Positions 23,975-35,232 are shown, numbered from the stretch's first letter. The stretch is 64,000 nt of DNA from Monosiga brevicollis MX1 (GCF_000002865.3 NW_001865054.1:567450-631449); one strand, 5' to 3'. Notes: a model not told the origin generated them from the sequence alone. Made by a program: numbers and translations.

Positions 23975-26900
23975 CTAGCAATTCCAGACGCTACTCGAGA
24001 GGCGAGGCAGGAACGGGCACGAATCAGAAAGGAGCTCCCAAAATCCGGTCACTTCAAGCAAGGGGTAATAAAAGGGACGTACCTCGGTCGGGCTTTCGTC
24101 GCCTGTTTCCGACAATGTTGGCGAGGGCCGGCCAGTGCGCCCCATGGCTTCGATTGCCAGCATTTTCTTCACCGTGGCCCGGGCTGGCTCAGCCTTGCCC
24201 AGGCGCTGGGTTTTGCGGAATGATTGTCGCCACGCCAGCGACGGACCGGGAACACCAGCTACATTGCACCAAACACGGACATTCAACACATGGGCTCGAC
24301 CACACAACTGCACACTACACGGCGTCCAAACCTTTCTTCTTGGCTGGCAGTGCCCGCTTTTCGTCCAGCGCTCTCGTACCTTCAATCGAGAGGTGGAGTT
24401 GCACAAGGCGGCCAGAGGCACAGGCCACAATGGCACCGGCGTTGGGGTGCCAATCCACACTGAACAGGGCCGAGTCCAACTGAAATGAGGCTGGATTGCC
24501 ACCGTCCCCTAAACTCGTGCAGGCCACTGCTCACGCAGAGCACACGGATGTATCCCACGCCCCAACATGGGCATCAGTGTAGGCCAGAAGAAAGACAAAG
24601 CAGAAGAAAAAACTTCCTTTTGGTTCGGAAACGCACAGGCCCACGCGCGAGAGCCGGGCGACATACCTGTAAAATCATCCGAGCCAGAGAGCAGATATTC
24701 ATCCCCGAGGGCAAAAGAAAGACAAGTGACATAGCGATGATGACGTGGAAATTCATATAAGCACGTCCAGCCGCCAGTTTCAAATATCCGAATGGAGCTG
24801 TCTTCGGCGGCTGTTGCAAGCAGATAGCCCGATGCCGAAAAAAGCACTTCGTTGACGGGCGATCGGTCCCCAATCTCCAACCGTCGGCTCTCTGTGAGGG
24901 TCAGTAGGGACCAAACGCGTGCCGTGCCATCGGCACCCCCGCTGGCCACCAAGGCACCATCCAGATGAAAGTCTACGCTCAGGACACGGCCCTCGTGCCC
25001 CAAGAAGCAGTGTTGTTGCTGGCCCGTCATGGCATCCCACACGCGCACGGTGGGATCCTCTTCAAAGGCACACGACACAATCAAGCCTCCCGTTCGCGCC
25101 CAGTCCACCGATTCCACCCAATCCAAGTGACCTTGCAAGACGCGCCGTGGTTCCGCAGAGTCAAGCCCAAATACTCGCAGCAGGCCATCCCCGCACGCTG
25201 TTACCAACTATCCAAGGTGCCGTCCAGAATACCAAGCGCAAGGACGTCGTGAGAGGAACATTGAAGTACAAGTTCTCACAGACCTGCTCGTCAAGTGAGT
25301 GGCAACAGCCAATCCAAGTTGTAACCGTCTTGTTACCATCGGGCGCCCGCACCTCATCATCATGCGGAGACCATGCCACGGCCGTAACCCACTCCGTATG
25401 GTCGCGGTATGTCTGTGTCAAAGAGAGACGGATCAATGCTTGCATGACTGGCAGCAAGCCAAATTCGGATGGGCAAGGCTGGGCAAGTCCAAACCTGAAT
25501 ACGATGTCCCGTAGCAGTCTCCCACACGCGTACTGTGCAGTCGTCACTGGCTGATGCAAAATGTTTGCCTGAATGACTAATTCTGTAAGCGTGGCACACA
25601 GAGGTTGAGCTGCGACTGCCGACCCAAAGGGAGTGGAGGGGACGCAAAGGTCGTGATACCAGCAGGACCCAAGGATGTGGTGTGTGAGACGGCAAATAAG
25701 CAAGATGAGTGCGTACCTCACACAGCGGCATGATTCATCGTGGCCCTCAGCTGACATGGATTCGAAACGGCCCGGACGATTAGACATGGGCACCGGCCAC
25801 ACGCGTGCCTAGACGCCGCACAAAGCCCGAAACGTCGGCATGCAAAGTTGAGACCACTCAGCTTTGACCTCTGCTAACGGCGCACTGGCGAGCAAAAAGG
25901 TTCCCTGCGCCAAGTCACGAGGAAATGTTCTATGTTTTGATACCGTTGTGTCTGAGGATGTAGAGATCACGCTGTTGCCATCCACAGCAAAGGCCAGGTC
26001 TGTGATGGCACCTAGGTGTCCATCGAGAGTGCCAAAGCAACGCAATTCCCCACGACCCAGACGCCAAAACTGCACGCAAAATTGGCAGCAATCAGCGTGT
26101 GCGGGGCCCGTTCGACCTGTTCACTTCAGGCAACATGCTGCAAGCATGAGGACAATGCGAGCACCAGACCTTGATCTTTCGGTCCTTCTCAAAGCCTCCA
26201 GAAGCAAGCAAGCGATGGCCTTTGCCTGCCCAGGTCAGCGCCGTCACCCAGTCATCATGCGCCGCAACTTTCTATAAAGTAGGCAGTCAACCCAAGCTGA
26301 ATGGTGGGCGGGCGTAGACGGGTGCGCGACTAAGCATGGACACTTGGGGTGCGCGACTAAGCATGGACACTTGACGTACGGCCAGTACTTTGCCGTTGAG
26401 GTCAAGAATGATGAGGGTGCCATCGTCTTGGCCAACGGCCAGACTATGACCGCGGCCATCCCAGGCCAGGCGCATCGCGCCAGCCGGGAGCTGCGTCAGC
26501 GTGGTGCGGGTTTCTAAAGCCACATACGGCACGTGCATGCAAAATAGACAGCCCCAGTGGGGAGTGAGATGCCTTTCATCTTCTTCTCATCCGACCAAGC
26601 CTGGCCTCGCAACGCCTTCGGGCTCACAACACGATGGAAAAAGCATACTTTGTGTAACATTGACAATCTCAAGTGTGCCATCTTGTAGCGCAATAACAAG
26701 GGCACTTCGGGTCTATCAGCAGGTGACGGCATGAGCCCAAGGAACGACGAGTGGGTCACGCGCACGAAATCGCACACCAGACTTGGAAAAAAAGAAAGAA
26801 AGAAAGAAAGAAAAAAAGAAAAAAAGCAAGCAAGCAGCGGGCTGTGACATACTGTCGGTGACCAAGCCAGGTCATTAATGGCACTGCTACAGGTGAATCC

Positions 26901-27789
26901 ATAGTGGACACTGTACTGGCCAAGCTTATCCAAAGTCCAGGTTGAAAAGCGGCCATCCAAAGATCCTGAAGCTAGATAGTGACCGCGTGCATCCCAACAA
27001 ACACAGCGTACGCGGTCGTCCGTGTCGTCAGGCGAGCGGAGTTGAGCTAGCGTTGAGCCCGTTCGCAAGTTCCAAATAAGAAGACCAGCACCCCCAGCTG
27101 CCACAGCCAGTCGCTCGTTGTCTGATGAAAGCGACATCTGCCTCACGACCATTTGCGCAATTGGGGCAACGGCGTGAGATTATCAATCCTAGAGAAAAAA
27201 AAATCATCCACAGCGGACCAAAAAGCTCAAATGAGCCTCTGATCCATAAATGGTAGGGACGCACCCCATCTATTGGACTGCCTCCACTAATCTCCTCAAA
27301 TACGTTGTTGGCTTTTCCTGACTCGGCGTTGTAGACAATAACCTTGGATACAGACATGCAAGAGCGGGGAGAAGACTGCATGAGATATGATCTTGACGTT
27401 TGCAAGCCATGTGGGTGGTGCGTGCGGGGTGTCGCAGTGCCATTGGTACGTCGAGGGTGGAGATTGCGCGGCAGCAACAGGGCCAGAAAGCAGCAGCAAC
27501 GAAAAGGATATCAGCACAGCCATCCTACACATACCGTGCCATCATTTCCGCCGGTCACGATGCTTTCGGCATTGACGTGGAGGCAGTTCACCCAATCATC
27601 ATGACCATCTAGCAGCTACGTATGTGGAAGCAGGGCACGGTAGACAGCACAGAAACCCGTGAGCAGTGCTAGCTGAATTGTAAGAAGACATGAGGGTGTC
27701 AACGTCTAGGCGTGGTCTACGGCTGGGTTGCAGGCAAAGGATACCATCTGCCAGGGCCGATCGTCCAGGCTCTCGAGGCGGGCAGCCAT
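23975..27789 (-). CDS. Large WD40-repeat protein
   Basis: A beta-propeller scaffold; the partner is unknown. The start is ATG at 27789 (MAARLESLDDRPWQM, exon 27789-27745), followed by exon 27615-27535 with LLDGHDDWVNCLHV and TGGNDGT. WD units continue in many exons, for example ARGHYLASGSLDGRFSTWTL (about 26940-27000), HDDWVTALTWAGKGHRLL (near 26230), DGHLGAITDLAFAVDGNSV (near 26000), HSGKHFASASDDCTVRVWE (near 25530-25590) and HEGRVLSVDFHLDGALVASG (near 24940-25000). I count roughly ten to twelve units, enough for two propellers. The last exons (about 24270-24110 and 24020-23975) encode a basic Ser/Pro-rich tail containing WRQSFRKTQRLGKAE. I cannot assign an orthologue. The exact last exon is uncertain. 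Confidence 0.8.
26321..26373. repeat. Tandem duplication, 27-bp period, in a WD40-gene intron
   Basis: GGTGCGCGACTAAGCATGGA and the following CACTTG occur twice in succession with no mismatch, just inside the intron after the exon ending GKVLA. Identity of the copies suggests a recent event. Confidence 0.85.
26788..26826. repeat. (GAAA)n tract in a WD40-gene intron
   Basis: An A-rich run with repeated AAAG units. On the gene's sense strand it is a TTTC-type pyrimidine tract within an intron. Confidence 0.7.
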
Positions 27790-28455
27790 GAGAGCGATGT
27801 GAGGCTGCTTGGTCTGTGTGGTTAGAGACGGAGAGTCCACTCTATTGTTGCTTTGCACTGCAGAAATGGGAAAGGCTGGTGCCACAGCTCACGGCAGCGC
27901 AGCGAGTAGGAGGCTGACACCCGACTGACGGCTGGCTTTCGCGTACGCTCACTTCTCGTTGAGCCAAAGCGCGCTGTGCTCTGCGTCGACACGCCCGCGC
28001 TTTCCAGCTACCGGGCCATCAATTCCTACGATCGAGGCCGAATCAAGCATCGGCGGCCGGGGGGCAAGAAAAGGAGCTCTCGCCTCAGAGACCGGCCAAG
28101 CGCGCGGCGTCTTCCATGAAGACCCGGGGGGAGGAAAGGACCAATGAAGCTGGCGTCGTATCCAAGGAAAGGTCAGAAAAACAACTCACATACATCATCC
28201 AAAAGAAAAGAGAGATAACAGTCATCCTTTCTGGTTTGTCAGACAATTACGTTTGCTGCGAAGGATTTCGTCTGTGATGTGAAGGTACATTTGTTGGAGG
28301 GAGGGTAGGGGCTTGGGTGGTGCTTGGTTGTGAGGACGTGCGTTCGTTGCTCTGGATAGTGTAGGTAGTGTAGGATCCAGGCTGACTGTCAGTTTGATCA
28401 CGATGAAAAGCGACAAGCGTGGTCAATTGTGTGGGGGAGGGGCATTAAAAATGCC
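27790..28455. other. Region upstream of the WD40 gene
   Basis: Holds the WD40 promoter and 5' untranslated region and the 3' untranslated region of the next minus-strand gene. No further gene is supported. Confidence 0.5.
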
Positions 28456-30176
28456 TTAATGCGCAAATTGGATGCCGCTGTTCAGCACGAGACGAAGAGC
28501 CTGGCCAGCGACAGTCAACAGAAGTTAAATAAAGAGAGAGAGAGAGAGAGAAAAGAAAGCAGAACAGGGTGAGCGAAAAGTCAGTGCTCTCGATGGCTCA
28601 ACATGCGAGGGGCCGCCGAGGTAAGTAGACTGACCGGGGCGGGCTTCCAGCCAGGCAGGCGCTGAACAAAGTCGAGCCAGCGGATGACGTTGTGAAAGCG
28701 GCAGATGGCAGCGTAAATGGAACCACTCTGTCACAATAGCGAGGGCAGAACTAGGTGAAGGCCGAGGCTGCTCTTTGGCCAGCAACGATAAGTCGCAGGC
28801 ATACACTGTCATCCAAACCAAGAACGGGCCACGCACCACGACACGGGACAGCTCATGCCAGACGGCGAAATCGGCCACGGTGGGCTCGTTGCCCAAAAGC
28901 CAGCAGCCCTGGGCCAGTTGAGCATCCAGGCGCTGCATAGGTACACCCGATAGGAGTAGGTGTCAGTGTACAGGAGCCACACCAATCTCAAGAAACAAGC
29001 TGAATGCGCAATGGCGGTTTGTGGTGGCTGCAGAAACGCATACCTGGAAGGCGGAGATGGTGCGCTCGGCAAATCCGGGCGTGACATGAACCAGCTCGTT
29101 GGCTGCAAAATTGCACCATTGTACCACCTGCGCTCTCCAAGCATGGAAAACAGCGTGCTCGGTGTGAATAAGTACAAAACTGGTGGGTGCGCATGTCTGG
29201 CCCAAGGTTGGTGAGACTAAAGAGAAAGGCCGACCTCGGCACGTTGCTCCGCAGTTCGGCCCAGGAAGGGATGGCTTGGCGCAGCTGCTGCCAAGCTTGG
29301 CAGGAAACCCTCAACGGAGGCTGACTATAAACGGCAGCAGAAGAGCAGTTAAGATGCCACGGTCCTTTCAACTCCATGGTGTATCGAGGCTGGACCTCAA
29401 GAGCATGCGTCTACCGGTGTATCGAGGCCGGACCTCAAGAGAATGCGTTTATCTTACCTTGAAGGCAAAGCCGGGACCAGTGACGATGGAGCCCTCGAGA
29501 CGAAGCACGTTGGTCAGCAGGTCCACAAAATGGGCCTGACGTTGATGGAAGCATATGCAACCCCAATTTGGGGAAAGAGGCGTGAGAACAGCAAGGCGCT
29601 ATTGGCCGCAGCACATGAATCACGCGACAAAGCGAAAGACAGCTTGGCACCACTTACCGCGGGCACTGTGATGGTGCCGTTGACCTTGACAGGCTCGAGA
29701 GGCGTGGTTGCTAGGCGGGGCACCTCAGTCGGCTTGGCAGGAGCATCAGCAGCCACTGCAGGGGGCGCACCGCTCATGTATCGGCGGATCTATTCAAGAC
29801 CCCCGATTTGTAATTTAACTTTCAAGTTTACAAGTTGGAAAGAAGAAGGTTGCTTCTCCAAGCACCTAATCAACGCGATTTGATGCCCACCCCCTCCTCC
29901 CCGCTTGCCAGTAGACCAGCAGACCGCACCTGCTCTTCGGGATCGTTGAAAGCCACGGGCTGGATCGAGGCGGAAGTCTTGGCGGTAGCCCCAGCTTCAC
30001 CTGTCATGGAATGATGGATGATGATTTGCGCAGAAGCCAAACAATGGTCAGAAGAAAGCTGACCTTTGAGCAAGCGCCCACAGATCTTTCCTCTTGTTGA
30101 ATCTCCCTTTGCCGGCGATTGCGAACTACTCACGCTGAGCCATGAAGCGCGCCAATTGCTCTTCGACAGACGGCAT
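28456..30176 (-). CDS. GST-C-like protein related to EEF1E1/AIMP3
   Basis: A probable scaffold of tRNA-synthetase or elongation-factor complexes, not an enzyme. Nine exons (30176-30134, 30000-29930, 29789-29658, 29535-29458, 29324-29235, 29127-29044, 28932-28837, 28727-28635, 28500-28456) join to 243 residues. An N-terminal helix MPSVEEQLARFMAQ and an Ala/Pro-rich linker precede the fold. From about residue 120 it reads HPFLGRTAEQRAEVVQWCNF, close to EEF1E1 LLGSTAEEKAIVQQWLEYR. Next comes CWLLGNEPTVADFAVWHELS, the GST-C helix-6 capping signature (GxxxTxADxxxW/L), then VIRWLDFVQRLPGW. No thioredoxin-fold active site is visible. AIMP2 or a lone eEF1-gamma-like GST domain are alternatives. GST-C is firm, the orthologue call moderate. 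Confidence 0.75.
29377..29450. repeat. Imperfect tandem duplication, 39-bp period
   Basis: Two copies beginning GGTGTATCGAGG differ at a few positions. The second copy lies close to the donor of the exon ending GPGFAFK in the GST-C gene; the duplication is intronic. Confidence 0.75.
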
Positions 30177-30847
30177 GATGAACGATGATCTGAGGCCGCA
30201 AAAAGAAAAAACCGATCAGCACGAGGTGTTTGCCATCCCGAAAACCATCCAAGGTCGACTAGATTCCATTCCTGCGTAGCCCCAGATCTACGCCACCATC
30301 AATCCGACCTCCCCATACCCTCTGTGCCTCCGTCCCATCATCAACGACGAGTCGAGCAGGAGAGGGAGCGCTGCCCTTTTCAACACACACACACACACAC
30401 ATTCTCTCTCTCTCTCTCTCTCACGTACCGCTTTGACACGTGAAAATAATGATGACTATTCGACAATGTCAGACGGATGCGAAACAATGTCAGAAAAACA
30501 GTGTGCTACCTTATGGCAGGGTGGATGTCGTCGGGTAGCAGCCGTCAGTGGCTGGACCAGTTGGCGCGCGCGCGAAATTTGGGACTGGGCTGCGTATTTA
30601 TATTTCGCGGTGTGCGAGGGGTGGTGAGTTGATGGCAGTGGTCGGGTGGAAGGGGGGCAGATGGATCGGTGGCCTAGTGTCTGGGATGGGGTGGTGGGGT
30701 AGTAAAGCATGGAGGGAAAGTGACTCGCCTGGCAGTGCCCCGTTTCGCAATGGGGTTGTTGCGACTCTTTGTTTGTGGGGCAGTGCCAGCTGACGATGGC
30801 ACTCCCTGTTATCGATAGCTTTTCAAGGCCAAACAAGACCAGAGATC
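30177..30847. promoter_or_regulatory. Shared divergent promoter region (GST-C gene and cortactin gene)
   Basis: The two genes start head to head about 670 bases apart, so this gap must hold both promoters. It contains a (CA)n(CT)n microsatellite at 30389-30421. No TATA box could be assigned. Confidence 0.5.
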
Positions 30848-32234
30848 ATGTGGCGCGCCGGCGTGGACGTGACGGCAACGGGAGGTGACGATGTACGGCA
30901 GCTCCGCCTGCTCTTGAATGCTCAGCAGCCGACTCAATGGTTTTCAGCTCATCGCGTCACCATATGATTTCCTCCAGGATGATGACTGGGAGACTGAGGC
31001 CGACTTTGAAAACGATGTTTCGGAAAAGGAGGCTCGCTGGGGCTCTCGCACGATCGAGGGATCAGGGCGCCAGCACGTCGCCGGCGGGTATGTTTATGCT
31101 CAGAACTAATTTATGCCCGACCTTCGTCCCACAGTATGTTGCTGACCGCGGATCCAACCCATCTTCATACTTCAAACAGTCTCGAGGGCATTCGCCAGGC
31201 CGTGCAGGAGGACAGCACCAAGAGCCAAGTGAAGCACGACTTTGCCCGTGGTTACGGTGGCAAGTTTGGCGTGGAGAAGGTGCAGGACAAGGTACACTTG
31301 GGCAAGAACAGCCGTATTCCTCGCATGCTCAGGTGCTCAAGGTCCTTGTTGTCCCGAGGCTCATCAATCGTGCACTTCCACAGTCGGCCGTGGGCCATGA
31401 TTACCAGGCTGAAAAGGCATTGCACTCGTCGCAAGTTGATGGCAAGAAGGGCTTTGGTGGCCAGTACGGCCTACAAGGCGCGGTGAGATTCGCCTGTACC
31501 CTGTCTGCCTTCGCTTTGGCATCGTCATGCCTTTGTGACTGTGTCGATTTTGATTTTTTTTTTTTTTGTTGTTGTTGTTGTTCTTGATGTGCTTCTTTTC
31601 CTTACCCGTTGTTCCACTGGCCTCACGTGCACATGTGACATGGTGGTTTCTATTGCTGGTGGGATAGGACAAATCTGCGCATGCCTTTGGCGACTCGGGG
31701 CCCGTGGGCTCTTCCTATGAAAAGCCGGCCATTGTCGGAGGATCAGCCAAAAACTTTCGCGAGCGCTATGAGCATATGAACGAGACCAAGCAGGCAGAGG
31801 GTGAAGCAGAGGCTGCCCGTATTCGTGCGCAGCGCGAGGCAGCTGATGCTGCCCGCCGGGAGAAGGAGGCACAAGCCGCGGCAGCACGCGCCCAAGCCGA
31901 AGTAGCGCGCGCTGAAGAGGAAGAGGCTGCTGCGGCACAGGCAGCCCCCGATCCCGATCCCGAACCCGAACCCGAACCTGAACCCGAATACGAGCCTGAA
32001 CCTGAACCCGAACCTGAACCCGAACCTGAACCTGAATCGGCTGACGCTGCCGAGGATGCAGGCTTGACTGCCACCGCGCTGTACGATTATCAGGCACAGG
32101 GTGATGATGAAATCACCTTTGATCCCGACGATGTCATTACTGACATTGAGCAGGTCGATGAAGGCTGGTGGATGGGTACTTGCCGAGGCCAGCGCGGTCT
32201 TTTCCCGGCCAACTATGTGCAGCTCAACGAGTAA
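30848..32234 (+). CDS. CTTN: Cortactin/HS1-family actin regulator
   Basis: Binds the Arp2/3 complex and F-actin and links branched actin to SH3 partners. Five exons (30848-30892, 30978-31087, 31135-31291, 31384-31482, 31668-32234) join to 325 residues; human cortactin has 550. The N-terminal acidic Arp2/3-binding motif is [20 protein letters not shown], containing DDW. Cortactin repeats follow: [19 protein letters not shown] then [20 protein letters not shown] and [13 protein letters not shown], so about two repeats against five to six and a half in animals. Exon 5 has a charged Ala/Glu/Arg helix, an (EP)n stretch (about 31948-32037) and a C-terminal SH3 domain ([38 protein letters not shown]). 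Identification is firm; the short repeat array is unusual. Confidence 0.95.
31948..32037 (+). repeat. Coding (Glu-Pro)n hexanucleotide repeat in cortactin
   Basis: A run of GAACCCGAACCT-like units encodes alternating Glu-Pro and Asp-Pro with one Tyr interruption. It links the helical region to the SH3 domain. Units differ mainly at third codon positions, so the protein sequence is better kept than the DNA. Confidence 0.85.
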
Positions 32235-32572
32235 AGCTGCAGCGACCGTGTGTCACCACTCCGACTTGGCTCTTGTTCCTGTGCCCGCCCTTGTCTTGTC
32301 CTGCCCGTGGATTTGTATATTTGTTTTGGTTATTCCCTGCGGCAGCGCGGCTGGTCTCCGCTGTCCGTGCCAACGCACTCCCAGCAAGAGCCTTGGTCTT
32401 CTTCTCAACCCACATTGGTCATGATCATGTGTGCCAAGTCATGGTCACTCTCTGAGCCGTCTATGGCCTTGGCATTTGCTGCCGCTGCGCCGAACCAGCT
32501 GAACAAGGGCAAGAGCTGGCTTGTGGTTCTTGACCCGCACTCAATTCAAACAACTCGATGTAATTACAAACG
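32235..32572. other. Gap between cortactin and PhyH genes
   Basis: Lies between converging stop codons and holds both 3' ends. No gene is seen. Confidence 0.5.
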
Positions 32573-33622
32573 CTAGACATCGACGGGCGCGCCAAAGCTT
32601 TGAGTTCTGCAAACATGCGAGGTGTAATCGCCCTGTTCGTTGGGTTGACGTTGACCACGTACGAGAATGGAGCGGGGCACGTCACCCGCTCGCGTTTGAG
32701 CCACATCAGCGTAGCCCAGCGAGATCATGCGTCGAGTGCTCGCAGCCATGTTGTCCGAGCTGCCGTGCAACGTAAAGTGGTCCACCAGCAGCAGGCTGCC
32801 CGCAGGGCAGGCCATTGCCACTTCCCCAGGCAGTGGACCAGAGTAGCCCTTTTCCCATTGCTCTGATACCAATAGCTCTGGAAACTCGGCTTGGAGGTCA
32901 AGTCGACCCCGTGGTGCTGAGAGGTGCGATCGTGGAATGACTCGAAGACACCCGTTTTCCAAAGTCTGATCGTCCAGAAAGACGAGCACATTGATGATGG
33001 GGTTCGGATCAGCATCAAAGAATTCAATGTCGCGGTGCCAGGCTGTGCCTAGACCGCGGGGCGGCTTGAGGAAGCAGCGGCTGTTGTAAAACCGAATCTC
33101 TTCTCCCAACACCGGGGTCAACACTTGATCAACCAGCCGTGGATGAAACACCAAGCGTTGTAGCACATCACTCTCATAAAAAACATTGATGATGCTTCGG
33201 GGAATAAAGGTGTCTGGGGCCTCGCGCGACGGCTGGTGCTGTGGCAATGCCCCTGGAACAGAAGGGGTGCCGCGATCAAAGTGAAACCCCAGGCGGCGGC
33301 TCAGATCCAGCTTATCGTAGTCCAGCTTGGTCAGCTGCGCGTCAAGAACAAGCGCGTTTGTGCTATGCATCGGATCTGTCGGCGCTTGTGCAAGGAGCCG
33401 ATCCATTTCGCTCCTTAAAGCTCCCACCTCGCGAGGCGTGAAAAACTTGGGCAGAAGCAAGAATCCTTGCTCGTCGTATTTGGATTGGTGCGGGTGTGGC
33501 GCGATCGGCTTGGATCTCCGCCATTGGCGGCTGGACCAGCGAGTTTGCACCCGCCCTGATCGAAGCCACGGCCGCCTTGGCAGCGCCTGCACCAATCGAC
33601 CAACCATGCTATTTGCGCGCAC
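32573..33622 (-). CDS. Phytanoyl-CoA dioxygenase (PhyH) family oxygenase
   Basis: A single-exon Fe(II)/2-oxoglutarate-dependent oxygenase of 349 residues. The iron-binding motif is in GLGTAWHRDIEFFDADPNP (HxD) with the distal histidine in DHFTLHGSSDN; a downstream arginine (STRRMISLGY) suits 2-oxoglutarate binding. The fold opens with KYDEQGFLLLPKFFTPREVG, typical of the family. The first 45 residues are rich in Arg, Ser, Trp and Pro and poor in acids, as in a mitochondrial presequence; PhyH itself is peroxisomal with a PTS2, not seen here. The C-terminus GAPVDV is not a PTS1. The substrate cannot be told from sequence. Confidence 0.85.
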   Translation of the reverse strand: MRANSMVGRLVQALPRRPWLRSGRVQTRWSSRQWRRSKPIAPHPHQSKYDEQGFLLLPKFFTPREVGALRSEMDRLLAQAPTDPMHSTNALVLDAQLTKLDYDKLDLSRRLGFHFDRGTPSVPGALPQHQPSREAPDTFIPRSIINVFYESDVLQRLVFHPRLVDQVLTPVLGEEIRFYNSRCFLKPPRGLGTAWHRDIEFFDADPNPIINVLVFLDDQTLENGCLRVIPRSHLSAPRGRLDLQAEFPELLVSEQWEKGYSGPLPGEVAMACPAGSLLLVDHFTLHGSSDNMAASTRRMISLGYADVAQTRAGDVPRSILVRGQRQPNEQGDYTSHVCRTQSFGAPVDV

Positions 33623-34212
33623 TCTCTATTCACCACGGCACGTCTAAAACCCAGCGCCAGCACCCTTTTACGCAGCTGTGATCAGATCTGATCAGATCAG
33701 ATCTGATGGCTCCAAAGAGCCTGACACCCAAAAGTAAAAAAAAAATAAAAAATAAAAAGATGACGAGCGCGCTCTCTCTGTTTTTGTCTCTGGGTTGTAA
33801 ACCCGATATCAAGTTGAAGGTTTCAGGTGTAGCAACTTGGCGAGCTGGCCAAGTCGATGCGTAGAACAAAGCATCGATGCGCATACAATGTTGTGGCCGT
33901 TCGTGTCGATGAGGGTAGGATAGATCTGACGGTGAAACATCATTCGCTTAGAGTAAAGAAATTCGAATCAGGACACGAGAGGGGGGAGTTGCTTAAGGGA
34001 AGGCGTTGATGTCTCCTTGAACAGGCAGCTTCCTCGATGGTGGTGCGCAATTGCCATGCTGTTTTGAAGAACTTCAGCATCCTGGAGCCAACGCTTATGA
34101 ACAGGCTACCTATGAACAAAAAGAGACAGTGTACGGCGCACCGCTATCGCTAGCGCGAGAGTCCATGCAGCTGCCACCATGCGCGTTGTTGCTGACACCC
34201 CTTTGCAGTGTA
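33623..34212. other. Upstream region of the PhyH gene
   Basis: Contains the PhyH promoter, an A-rich tract (about 33735-33760) and the 3' end of the small acidic-protein gene. No additional gene is supported. Confidence 0.5.
33679..33694. promoter_or_regulatory. Perfect 16-bp palindrome upstream of PhyH gene
   Basis: TGATCAGATCTGATCA reads the same on both strands and is followed by a further partial copy (to about 33706). It begins 57 bases upstream of the PhyH start codon, where a core promoter or factor-binding site would lie. No binding factor can be named. Confidence 0.4.
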
Positions 34213-34833
34213 TCACTCTGAATCTTGCCGCACGACATCCCGTGCCGCGGCCTCCACCTCTTGCAAGCCCTCCGAGCCTGCGCCGTCAATGGCCGAGTCT
34301 ACATCCGAAGGCAAGATATCATCGTCTTGGGCAGCCATGAGCTGGTCATCTGCGCTGTCTTCACCAGCACTGTCGTGGTCTCCGTCGCCCTGGCCCTGCG
34401 TATCTGGCACCGGCGGCCACGTGGCCGGCAAAAGCGCATCCCGGACCAGCTCCTCCGCCACCATGGCTGCAGGGTTTATTGAGCAGAACATTGATCAGCA
34501 CCGATTTGCCCGCGCCGCGAATGCGCATCACTCTGCACCTGGCTGCTTCCCACAGCTTGGATGTTAGGGCCAGCATGAGCACATACAAAGGCTAGGAAGG
34601 GCATTTTTGTGAAGGGTGCAGCGCAGGGGGCGCTCAGGTTCTAGCTGGGCCAGCTGCAGCAGCGTTTGCCGGATCGCTTCCTGCAAGGGCGAGGGCTATC
34701 CCAACACGAGCAAGGGCACGTGAGCCGGTCCCCTCTTTAACGCACATTATCCCATGCAAGGGTCCATCAGATTGTTGGCCAAGTCCCATGAACACGTCGC
34801 CCATACCTCCATGTCATCTGCCGCGGTCGCCAT
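34213..34833 (-). CDS. Small acidic protein of unknown function
   Basis: I do not recognise this gene. Three exons (34833-34807, 34680-34587, 34466-34213) with GT-AG introns join in one frame to 124 residues. It starts MATAADDMEEAIRQTLLQLA, a short amphipathic helix, continues LEPERPLRCTLHKNALPSLS, and ends in a long acidic tail rich in Asp, Glu, Ser and Gly (GQGDGDHDSAGEDSADDQLM and onwards). Such tails occur in small subunits of nuclear complexes, but no family is assigned. The model rests on frame agreement across both introns; a longer unspliced frame in the same exon is the alternative. Confidence 0.55.
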
Positions 34834-34968
34834 GCCATCAGCCAGACGCGCCGCCTTTGAATTTCAAAATGCTCACTGCTTTCGCCACTCCTACACTCGC
34901 TTTCTGACAAATATGCCCAAGTCTACTATAAACTACACTTTAATAGCATCATCATGACTCCATCGCTC

Positions 34969-34970
<2 letters not shown>

Positions 34971-35022
<52 letters not shown>
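34971..35022. repeat. (GT)n microsatellite, about 52 bp
   Basis: About 26 uninterrupted GT units on the + strand. Confidence 0.95.
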
Positions 35023-35023
<1 letters not shown>

Positions 35024-35082
35024 GTAAATCGTCGTCATCTTGACTTATGGCGGTGAGGCGCCGGAACGCGTGTTGGCAAGTG

Positions 35083-35106
35083 TGAGCTGAGCTGAGCTGA
35101 GCTGAG
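35083..35106. repeat. (GAGCT)n short tandem repeat
   Basis: Nearly five perfect GAGCT units, followed at 35123-35160 by an imperfect CACCAG hexanucleotide repeat. Confidence 0.85.
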
Positions 35107-35232
35107 CAAGGTGCGCTGGTGCGCTGGCATCAGCACCAGCACCAACACCAGCACCAACAGAAAGGAAAGGTCAGTGGCTCACCATCCCTTGTGCTGCTGG
35201 CAGTTGGAGTCATTGCTCTCTACACCCACACA

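Noticed and set aside
31525-32097. 190-residue minus-strand frame rich in Arg-Val-Gln
   Set aside because: It is the reverse of the cortactin (Glu-Pro)n exon, which is strongly supported on the + strand.
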